Positions 52,068 to 59,193 of a DNA stretch of 64,000 nucleotides are shown one piece after another (position 1 is the stretch's first letter; each line of letters begins with the position of its first letter). The notes under the pieces are model-generated. The model saw nothing but the letters and a program-made list of their open reading frames with translations, ran no database searches and was not told the origin of the DNA. This stretch comes from Shimia sp049116215 (GTDB taxonomy: Bacteria; Pseudomonadota; Alphaproteobacteria; Rhodobacterales; Rhodobacteraceae). Made by a program: the position numbers and the translations under genes. Location: the NCBI RefSeq assembly GCF_049116215.1, contig NZ_JAGDZB010000001.1, positions 558,001-622,000 on the forward strand, in the 5' to 3' direction.

Positions 52068-53212
52068 GCTGGCGACGGCACACCGGCTTGGCCGTGCGCG
52101 CCATGGTGCGCGGCGATCTCGCCGCCATTGGCTTCATGATGTTCATTCTGCTGGTTGTGGCCCTGACCATTGATCTGGCCAAATGGCTCGACACCGTGCG
52201 CGCCCGCGCCGACGCCACGGACAGCCGGCTGTGGCAGGTGCTCTTCCCCTACATCGGCTACCGCAGCACCGACATCGTGACCCGCCTGCTGACAATGGCC
52301 TGCGTCGCGGGCGGCTTTGTGGTGACCCTGTTGCGCCACCAACGTCTCGACGATGTGGTGCTGGCCGCCGCGGGCGCCAGCCCGAGCCTGCGCCTGTCCG
52401 CGCTGCTGATTTCTGGTCTGCTGCTGGGCAGCGTGCAAATGGCAGGCGAAAACTGGCTGCGCCCCGCTGCGATAGAGGCCCAAATCGCGGCCAATCTCGG
52501 CGACTATGGCAGCCGCTATCACACCACCGATGTCGGCACGCAATGGGTGCTCACCGACACCCGCGCCCTGCGTGCCACTGTCACCCGTGGCTCAGAGGCC
52601 TATCTCAGCAACGTGATGCTGTTTGACGGCATCGATCAGCCAGCACTTACCCACGTTTTACACGCAGACACCGCCACCCCACGCGGCTTGTTAAATGTCT
52701 GGACGCTCAAAGACGTGACCATCTGGGACGCTGCCAAAGCGGCATCCGAGTTAGAACCCAAACTCGACCTCGCGCTGAATATCTCTGCTGAAAAGCTGCG
52801 CTGGTACGGCATCGACGGCTACTACCTGCCCAACGACGTCGCCCGTATCATTGCCGCCACCGATATGTCCGAGACCACCCCCACGGCCGTAGACGCCGCC
52901 ACCGCGCTCGCCGTGCGCAAGGTTGCGATCTTCCTGCCCGGCATTTTTGCCTTCTTGGGCGTAAGCCTCGCCAGCCTCGGCACCCAAGGCCGCCGCTTGT
53001 CGCCGTTCAAACTGCTGGCGCTCGCAACAGTGGGCTACCTCGCTGTGGTGTCCGTGAAAGTCTTCTGGGCGCTTGGAATCCATGGCATTGTGCCGCCGAT
53101 GCTGGCCGCCACCCTGCCCGCGCTCTTTGCGCTTGGCCTCGCCACGCTCCTGCAACTGTATCAAACCGGTTACCTGCCGCGCCCGCGCCGTACCACACGG
53201 AGCCTGCCATGA
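52064..53212 (+). CDS. LptF/LptG-family permease (second of pair)
   Basis: 382 aa, same architecture as its neighbour: N-terminal helices (MMFILLVVALTIDLA, MACVAGGFVVTLL, ALLISGLLLGSVQM), a periplasmic domain from about 140, and C-terminal helices from about 288. Overlaps the first permease and the glycosyltransferase gene by ATGA on each side. As a pair the two proteins could form an LptFG-like heterodimer for a lipid other than LPS. Confidence 0.84.
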   Translation: MSWRRHTGLAVRAMVRGDLAAIGFMMFILLVVALTIDLAKWLDTVRARADATDSRLWQVLFPYIGYRSTDIVTRLLTMACVAGGFVVTLLRHQRLDDVVLAAAGASPSLRLSALLISGLLLGSVQMAGENWLRPAAIEAQIAANLGDYGSRYHTTDVGTQWVLTDTRALRATVTRGSEAYLSNVMLFDGIDQPALTHVLHADTATPRGLLNVWTLKDVTIWDAAKAASELEPKLDLALNISAEKLRWYGIDGYYLPNDVARIIAATDMSETTPTAVDAATALAVRKVAIFLPGIFAFLGVSLASLGTQGRRLSPFKLLALATVGYLAVVSVKVFWALGIHGIVPPMLAATLPALFALGLATLLQLYQTGYLPRPRRTTRSLP

Positions 53213-54327
53213 AGATTGTGCAGCTGACCCCCTATGCCATGGACCGTCCCGGCGGGGTGCAAAGCAACATCCGCGACCTAGCCGCCTGGTGCCGCACCCA
53301 AGGCCATGAGGTGCGCATCGTCGCCCCACCGGGTAATCCGGCGCACAGGGAAGAGGGCCTGATGACAGTCGGCAACTCCCGCCCGTGGTCGATCCATGGC
53401 ACCAGCTTTGAGGTCAGCCGCGCGACCCGCCAAGACATCAAAACCGCCGTGTCAGAGCTGCGCAACTGGCGCGCGGAGGTCATCCACATGCACACGCCCT
53501 GGACCCCGCTTTTGCCGTGGCAGATGTGGCGCGCGCTCAAATTGCCCAGCATCGCCACCTTTCACGCCACCCTGCCGGAGAACGCGGGCTTTGACCCAAT
53601 GTCCGCTGCTCTGCGCCGCGTCGGGCACTACTTCAACCGCCGGATCAGCCGTGTGGTGGTGCCCTCCATGGCACCCTATCGTCAATGGGAGACCGCCGGT
53701 GCCAACCCCGTGCCCGCAATATTGCCACCAGCCATCGACCTGTCGGTGTGGCGGGCCGCCGGAGACGCCTCAAAACCTTCTGACACGTTCCGCGTGGTTT
53801 ACATGGGCCGCCTGGAAGCCCGCAAAGGCGTGTCTGTTCTGCTCGACGCTTGGCTTACTGTCGTCGCAGCCGTCCCCAACGCTGAATTGATCATCGCAGG
53901 CAAAGGTGAAGAGGAATCCCCCCTGCGCGCTCAAGCCGCCAATCTGCCCCGCGTCATCTTCCAACCGCCGCCCAGTGACGCCGAGGCCCGCACTCTGATC
54001 GCCTCTGCTGATGCCTTTGCAGCCCCCGCCCTGCATGGCGAGAGCTTTGGCCTTGTGCTAATCGAATCCATGGCCGCAGGCACCCTGCCTGTCGCCGCCG
54101 CCAACGAGGGCTTTGCCACCGTAATGACCGGCGCGGGCTCTGAGTTATCTGTGCCGCCCGGAGACGCTGCCGCGCTGGCGCAGACGCTCATCAAACTGGC
54201 AAATGATCCCGACAAACGCGCGCAATTGACCCAATGGGCCACAAAGCACGCCATGGAATTTGACGTTGCCACCGTTGGCCCCGAATACGTGAAATTATAC
54301 GCACAGGCTCTGGTCGCCCCCACCTAA
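53209..54327 (+). CDS. PimA-like family 4 glycosyltransferase
   Basis: 372 aa. N-terminal VQLTPYAMDRPGGVQSNIRDLA closely follows the PimA pattern (PYSFDVPGGVQ in mycobacteria), the enzyme that transfers mannose to phosphatidylinositol. The C-domain has GRLEARKGVSVLLDA, LIIAGKGEE and HGESFGLVLIESMAAGTLPVAAA. With an inositol-phosphate synthase and a CDP-alcohol transferase in the cluster, a phosphoinositol-lipid acceptor is likely but not proven. Donor not determined. Confidence 0.86.
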   Translation: MKIVQLTPYAMDRPGGVQSNIRDLAAWCRTQGHEVRIVAPPGNPAHREEGLMTVGNSRPWSIHGTSFEVSRATRQDIKTAVSELRNWRAEVIHMHTPWTPLLPWQMWRALKLPSIATFHATLPENAGFDPMSAALRRVGHYFNRRISRVVVPSMAPYRQWETAGANPVPAILPPAIDLSVWRAAGDASKPSDTFRVVYMGRLEARKGVSVLLDAWLTVVAAVPNAELIIAGKGEEESPLRAQAANLPRVIFQPPPSDAEARTLIASADAFAAPALHGESFGLVLIESMAAGTLPVAAANEGFATVMTGAGSELSVPPGDAAALAQTLIKLANDPDKRAQLTQWATKHAMEFDVATVGPEYVKLYAQALVAPT

Positions 54328-54435
54328 AGCCTTCCGGCTCTTGCCAAACTTGCCGACCTCATGTCACACCGGTGTCAGGGTTCTTGCCTGCGAAAGGCGC
54401 TATTTTATGACGATGGTTATTTTAAGGTGCGCCGC

Positions 54436-55962
54436 GTGACACAGGGCGATTTGGTCATATCAGCCGACTTTGGCACCTCCAGCGTGAAGGTCGGCGTGGT
54501 GGACAGCAGCCTCTCTGTTTTGGCCCGTGTGACCGAAAGCTATCCGTTGGTGCTAAAAACCGGTGGCATTGCCGAACAATCCCCAGAGGATTGGTGGGGC
54601 GCTTTGGCCCATGCGTTGGCCACCCTGCGCCAAGAGGTGCCGGACCTGTCTAAACGCGCCGCAGCACTAGTGTTTTCCTCACAACTCTGTGGGTTGGTTT
54701 GTTGTGACGCCAACGGCACGCCCCTGCGGCCTTGTCTGACTTGGCTCGACAAACGCGCAGCGCCCTTGGGCAAAAAACTCACCGGCGGCTTCCCAGAAAT
54801 CCACGGATACAACCTCCCCCGCCTTTTGAAATGGCTGCGCCTGGCCAACGGCGCGCCCGCCAAAAACGGCATGGACCCCACGGCCAAGATGCTCTGGGTG
54901 ATGCAGCAAGAGCCAGAGATCTATACCAAGACCCGCTGGATGGTGGATGTGAAAGACTGGCTGGTGCACCGCGCCACCGGCGAGATGACCACCAGCCCCG
55001 AAAGCGCCAATCTCAGCTGGGTTATGGACAGCCGCACCGGCCGCGAGAGTTGGTCTGACACGCTCTGCGCCCTCACCGGCATCGAACGCGCCAAACTGGC
55101 TCCCATCACCCAAGCCGACAGCATCGTCGGCACCCTCACGCCCCAAGCCGCCGCCGAACTGGGTCTGGACGCCACCGTCAAAGTCCTCGGTGGCACCTCC
55201 GACGTCATGGCGTCCGCGTTGGGCTCTGGCGAAGTCGCCGACGGCGCGCTGCACATCTCGGTCGCCACCTCCGCCTGGATCGCCGGGTTCTTCCCCAACC
55301 GCCGCCTCTCCGTGGCACATTCCTACGCCACAATCACCTCCGGTCTGAACTACCGCCCGCTGTTGATCGCCAGCCAAGAAAACGCCGGCTCCGCACTTGA
55401 TTGGGTCTGCCAGCTCACCGGCAACGGCGCCAAAGACACCCGCTTTGCCAACATCGGCGCCTCTCAGGATGACGACCCGTTCTTCCTGCCCTGGCTCGCG
55501 GGCGAACGGGTACCGGTGGACAACTCCGCCCTGCGCGGCACCTTCCATGGCCTCAGCCTGCACCACGACAAAAATGCCCTGCGCCGCGCCGCCATCGAAG
55601 GCGTTGCGCTCAACCTCCGCTGGGCCATGTCCAAAGTCGCCCGCGAAAAAGGCGCCCAAACCTCCGGGCCGCTCTCCATTGTCGGCGGCGTGGCCTCTGA
55701 TCCGGTGTTTGCCCAAACCCTGGCGGACGCGCTCAACCGCGACATCCGCGTCTGCTCAGCCCGTCACGCCGGGATGCTCGGCACCGCCACGCTGGCCGCG
55801 CCGCTGATGGGCTGGGCCAACAGTGTATGCGACGCCGCCGCCACGCTCAAAACCCGCACCTCCGCCAGCTACACACCCAACCCAACACGTACCGCCCAAC
55901 TCGCCGCCCGCGCCGAACAACTCGCCAAGATCCGCCGCCTCGCGATCCGCAGCTACACCTGA
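54436..55962 (+). CDS. FGGY-family carbohydrate kinase
   Basis: 508 aa. The ATPase-fold N-domain opens ADFGTSSVKVGVVD, and LTWLDKRAAPL, GGTSDVMASALGSGEV and IVGGVASDPVFAQTLADALNRDIRV are typical of xylulokinase/glycerol-kinase relatives. Substrate unknown; in this cluster a polyol or lipid hydroxyl is possible. GTG 54436, preceded by AAGGTG six bases upstream, is chosen over an ATG at 54361 lacking a site. A 108-bp gap to the previous gene may contain an internal promoter; the next gene is 11 bp downstream. Confidence 0.86.
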   Translation: MTQGDLVISADFGTSSVKVGVVDSSLSVLARVTESYPLVLKTGGIAEQSPEDWWGALAHALATLRQEVPDLSKRAAALVFSSQLCGLVCCDANGTPLRPCLTWLDKRAAPLGKKLTGGFPEIHGYNLPRLLKWLRLANGAPAKNGMDPTAKMLWVMQQEPEIYTKTRWMVDVKDWLVHRATGEMTTSPESANLSWVMDSRTGRESWSDTLCALTGIERAKLAPITQADSIVGTLTPQAAAELGLDATVKVLGGTSDVMASALGSGEVADGALHISVATSAWIAGFFPNRRLSVAHSYATITSGLNYRPLLIASQENAGSALDWVCQLTGNGAKDTRFANIGASQDDDPFFLPWLAGERVPVDNSALRGTFHGLSLHHDKNALRRAAIEGVALNLRWAMSKVAREKGAQTSGPLSIVGGVASDPVFAQTLADALNRDIRVCSARHAGMLGTATLAAPLMGWANSVCDAAATLKTRTSASYTPNPTRTAQLAARAEQLAKIRRLAIRSYT

Positions 55963-55973
55963 AGGACACCGCC

Positions 55974-56585
55974 ATGATTGATGGCCTGATGAAATCCACC
56001 ATCGACCCGCTGTGGGAAGCCATGGCCACCCCTCTGGTCAAAGCCCGCCTGACGCCCAATCAGGTCACCTTCATCGGTCTGATGCTGATTATCCTCGTGT
56101 CACTGGCCTACCTCTGGCACCAATCCCCCGCACTGTACGGCGCAACCCTGATCGTGGCCTTTGTGTTTGACGCGCTGGACGGGGCAGTGGCGCGCCGCCG
56201 CAATATGTCCACCAAAGCCGGCGGCTATTTTGACGCCATGGTCGACCGCTACCAAGAGCTCGCCGTGCTCGCCACATTGGCCCATATGCATGACGCCTGG
56301 CCCCTCGCGCTGGCCTGTTTCTCCGGCTCTGTCATCACATCCTACGCCAAAGCCCGTACCGCCATTGAAATGCCCGTGTCCAACACCGACTGGCCTGACT
56401 TTTTTGAGCGGATGGAGCGTGTGATCTACCTCTGCGCCATGCTGCTGCTCGCAGGCGTGCTCGGCGACACCGCCATCAACTGGGGCCTCACCGGGTTTGC
56501 CATCCTTGCCCATGTCACCGCGCTGCAACGTGCCCGTCGCGCCACCCAAATGCTTCGTGCTCAGGATGCCTCCAGCGACGAGTAG
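55974..56585 (+). CDS. CDP-alcohol phosphatidyltransferase (phosphatidylinositol-phosphate synthase type)
   Basis: 203 aa, six helices. The catalytic motif is complete: D66-A-L-D69-G70-x2-A73-R74-x8-G83-x3-D87-x3-D91, binding CDP and two metal ions. In a cluster with inositol-phosphate synthase the natural substrate is CDP-lipid plus inositol phosphate, giving a phosphatidylinositol-phosphate-like lipid, as in mycobacteria. ATG 55974 with AAGGA eight bases upstream. Its 3' end overlaps the convergent Frag1-like gene by 25 bp. Confidence 0.9.
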   Translation: MIDGLMKSTIDPLWEAMATPLVKARLTPNQVTFIGLMLIILVSLAYLWHQSPALYGATLIVAFVFDALDGAVARRRNMSTKAGGYFDAMVDRYQELAVLATLAHMHDAWPLALACFSGSVITSYAKARTAIEMPVSNTDWPDFFERMERVIYLCAMLLLAGVLGDTAINWGLTGFAILAHVTALQRARRATQMLRAQDASSDE

Positions 56586-57343
56586 CGCGCCCGGCTTTCT
56601 TTCCACGCACACCACATGTCCGGCGCGTAACTCATCACGTAAAACAAAAATGAACTCAGCAGAAACAACTCCGTGCTGACATAGGCCAAATAGACCTCAA
56701 ACCGGATCGCATCTGGCGCATAGCCCTTTCCCAGGAACAGGCAAAGGTAAGCAACACCAAGCAGGATCGGCACCCAGACGTACACCCGTCGCCATCCGGC
56801 AAACCGCGGTGACCAAACACGCCCTGCAACCTGCCCCTCCGGTCCCAATGCGGCGTAGCTGCGGGACAACATCTCGCCAAAGACCACAACAAAGGCTTGG
56901 CTGAAAAAGAACACATAGCTGCCCGCCATATGCTCATCCCGAAAATGCGGAAACCTGTATTGGCTTAGAATCACCAGACCAACACAGGCCAACAGTTGCA
57001 GCAGCACCACGATCCAGGTGAGCACAGCAATCCGCCGCGTGCCATTGCCGCTGGATTGCAGCTCCCGCAAGGTGGGCAAGGTCAACAGGCACACACCAAC
57101 AAACAAAACCGGCGCGCCAAGCAAAAGCCAATCAGCAAAAGGCTCGCCAATGCGCGGATCCCCAATGGACTCGCTGATGGTATACGGCCGCTCGGCGGTT
57201 TTCTCCGGGTAGAACCCCGCAAATTTCCACCGCGCGGGATAGATTTGCGCATTCACCAACAGGGTGACAAATCCGGTTGTGATCAAGGACACCAGCATCG
57301 CCCAACCAGTGCTCAGCGCCGGACGCCATTGCGTTTCACTCAT
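56561..57343 (-). CDS. Frag1/DRAM/Sfk1-like membrane protein
   Basis: 260 aa, about six helices. RPYTISESIGDPRIGEPF followed by SQYRFPHFRDEHMAGSYVFFFSQAF corresponds to the Frag1/DRAM/Sfk1 pattern (ISxxG...P, later H..GA...F). Eukaryotic members act in GPI-lipid remodelling and membrane lipid asymmetry; bacterial ones are uncharacterised. It follows the ABC exporter gene with a 4-bp gap and is convergent with the lipid operon. ATG 57343 follows GAAGGT; a frame from 57379 would overlap the exporter gene. Confidence 0.72.
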   Translation of the reverse strand: MSETQWRPALSTGWAMLVSLITTGFVTLLVNAQIYPARWKFAGFYPEKTAERPYTISESIGDPRIGEPFADWLLLGAPVLFVGVCLLTLPTLRELQSSGNGTRRIAVLTWIVVLLQLLACVGLVILSQYRFPHFRDEHMAGSYVFFFSQAFVVVFGEMLSRSYAALGPEGQVAGRVWSPRFAGWRRVYVWVPILLGVAYLCLFLGKGYAPDAIRFEVYLAYVSTELFLLSSFLFYVMSYAPDMWCAWKESRARYSSLEAS

Positions 57344-57347
57344 ACCT

Positions 57348-59054
57348 TCAAACCTCGTTGCGGCGCGGCATACGCTCATCTGACACGATGCGCCCCGCGT
57401 CCATTTTGATCAAGCGATCACATTTCCCAAATTGGTGATCATCATGTGTCACCGCCAAGACAAGCCGCCCCGATGTCGACAATTCCGGCATCAATACGTC
57501 GTAAAAGAAAGCCCGGTTGGCCGGGTCCTGATCGGCGGCAAATTCATCCAGCACAATAATCGGCCGCTGCTCCGCCAAGGCCACGGCCAATGCCAAGCGG
57601 CGGCTTTGCCCGGCTGAGAGGGACGTGTTGGAAAACTTGTCGCCCAAAAGCTGCACCCGCTGCGCCAGCCCCAGCTGCGCAATCCGCGTCTCCAGTTCAG
57701 CAAGCTCCGAGTCAGTCAGCCCATAAGCATGATCAAACAGGTGGTACTGCGCAAACACCGCCGAAAACAGCTCACGATAGCTGGCGGTCGTGCTGCCTGA
57801 TAGCACTGCGCCATCCAGCGTGATTTCTCCCGCCTCCGGATGCCGCATTCCGGTGATAAGCGACAACAGTGTGGTCTTGCCAGAGCCATTGCCCCCACAG
57901 ATGAACACCGTTTCTCCGGGGTGGAAGGTCAGGTCAATGGGCCCCAGATGAAACGGCACCACGCCGTCCCGTGCCTCGCCAACATTGGCCTCAACCCCAC
58001 GCAGCGCGATTTCCTCAAAACTCTCCACAAGAGTTGGCGCCGCCGTCAGCGCCAAACTCTGCGCCGCACTCAACTCCGCCTCAACAGCTTTGATCTTAAA
58101 GAAACTGTTCTCCGCCCGGCTCAAAACCGGCAACGTGTTGAACACCAGCTCCGTGGGTCCATTCACCAGAAAAATGATTGTCAGCACCTGAAACATCACA
58201 ATTGCATCGCCGCCCTGCATCTGCGGCAACACGACCACCACAAAACACATCAACAACGCCACGGCGACCTGTCCGCCGGCGGTGCTGGCCGCAAACAGCC
58301 GCTCAGAACGCATCTTATGGGCCACCTGCGCCGCGATCACGTCCTGGGTTTCCTCCTCCAACGCCTCGCGCCGGCTGGCCCGTAGCCGCAACTCTTTCCA
58401 GCCGCCCAACATGTCACTGACCCGGTCACAATAGGCCGCAAAACTGTCGGACGCCTTCAAGGCCCAGACCCGCGCGGGCCCATCCATCAGCGCAAAGCCA
58501 ATTCCACCCAGCGCAATGGCCGCCACCGCAGCAACGCCGGCAATCCAACTCACAAAAAACAGGTAGGGAATGGCAAACAACAGCACAATCGCCGCGCCAA
58601 TCGCCTCCACCAGATGGATCACCGCCTGCGCCAGCTGGTTCACCTCGGCTGTCATCGCGCCATAGACCTTGCCGTGCCGCCCGGAGATCAGGAAATCGAT
58701 GTTGGCCCGAAGCAGCAGTTCAGACAAGCTATGGCGCATCTGTGCTTCGATGCGAGTGATCAACGTGAAGGCACGCACTTTTTGCAGATAAGCCGACACA
58801 ACCATACCCGCCGCACAGAGCAGCAAAAGCCAGACCGACCAACCCAGCCCCTCGGCGTGACTGCGCGCGGTTTCGTTGATGGCAAAGATCATGCCCGCGC
58901 GGCTCAAGCCAGAGATCAGCGTGAGGAACACAATTGGATCGCGCAGACCCAGCCCGGCATCCAGCAGGAACCGAGCCACCTCTGCCCGCTGTCGCAAAGC
59001 AGTGGCCATACCCGGCTTACCTGCGCTGTCTGATATGTCCGCGTTTGAATTCAT
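57348..59054 (-). CDS. Cyclic-peptide/SyrD-PvdE type ABC exporter
   Basis: 568 aa. One six-helix membrane domain (about 35-300) fused to an ATPase: Walker A CGGNGSGKTT, signature SLSAGQSRRLALA, Walker B IIVLDEFAADQDP and AVTHDD. SyrD/PvdE relatives export siderophores, lipopeptides or flip lipid-linked precursors. No peptide-synthetase gene is nearby, so in this setting a lipid or lipid-linked glycan is an alternative substrate. Upstream lies copy B of a 42-bp repeat. Start at ATG 59054; ATG 59009 with AGGTAAG is possible. Confidence 0.86.
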   Translation of the reverse strand: MNSNADISDSAGKPGMATALRQRAEVARFLLDAGLGLRDPIVFLTLISGLSRAGMIFAINETARSHAEGLGWSVWLLLLCAAGMVVSAYLQKVRAFTLITRIEAQMRHSLSELLLRANIDFLISGRHGKVYGAMTAEVNQLAQAVIHLVEAIGAAIVLLFAIPYLFFVSWIAGVAAVAAIALGGIGFALMDGPARVWALKASDSFAAYCDRVSDMLGGWKELRLRASRREALEEETQDVIAAQVAHKMRSERLFAASTAGGQVAVALLMCFVVVVLPQMQGGDAIVMFQVLTIIFLVNGPTELVFNTLPVLSRAENSFFKIKAVEAELSAAQSLALTAAPTLVESFEEIALRGVEANVGEARDGVVPFHLGPIDLTFHPGETVFICGGNGSGKTTLLSLITGMRHPEAGEITLDGAVLSGSTTASYRELFSAVFAQYHLFDHAYGLTDSELAELETRIAQLGLAQRVQLLGDKFSNTSLSAGQSRRLALAVALAEQRPIIVLDEFAADQDPANRAFFYDVLMPELSTSGRLVLAVTHDDHQFGKCDRLIKMDAGRIVSDERMPRRNEV

Positions 59055-59111
59055 GTCTAAAAAATTTGGCCTTCACGCCCCTGCGTTAACGGTTTTTGCC
59101 CGCAAAACCGC

Positions 59112-59153
59112 CACCTCCGCAATACAGTCGCGATACTGACGCAATACCGACGT
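59112..59153 (-). repeat. 42-bp dispersed intergenic element, copy B
   Basis: Minus-strand match to 2878-2919 (38 of 42 bases identical, no gaps). It starts about 58 bp upstream of the ABC exporter's start codon. It keeps the two 11-bp units (with one change each) and the GCGGAGGTG end. The flank toward the exporter forms a hairpin (CGGTTTTGC with GCAAAAACCG) and ends in GTTAACG, as copy A is also followed by a hairpin and TTAAC, although the hairpin sequences differ. Confidence 0.75.
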
Positions 59154-59193
59154 TGCAATTTTGGACCGGTTTTTGAGGCTTTTATGGTGAGTC

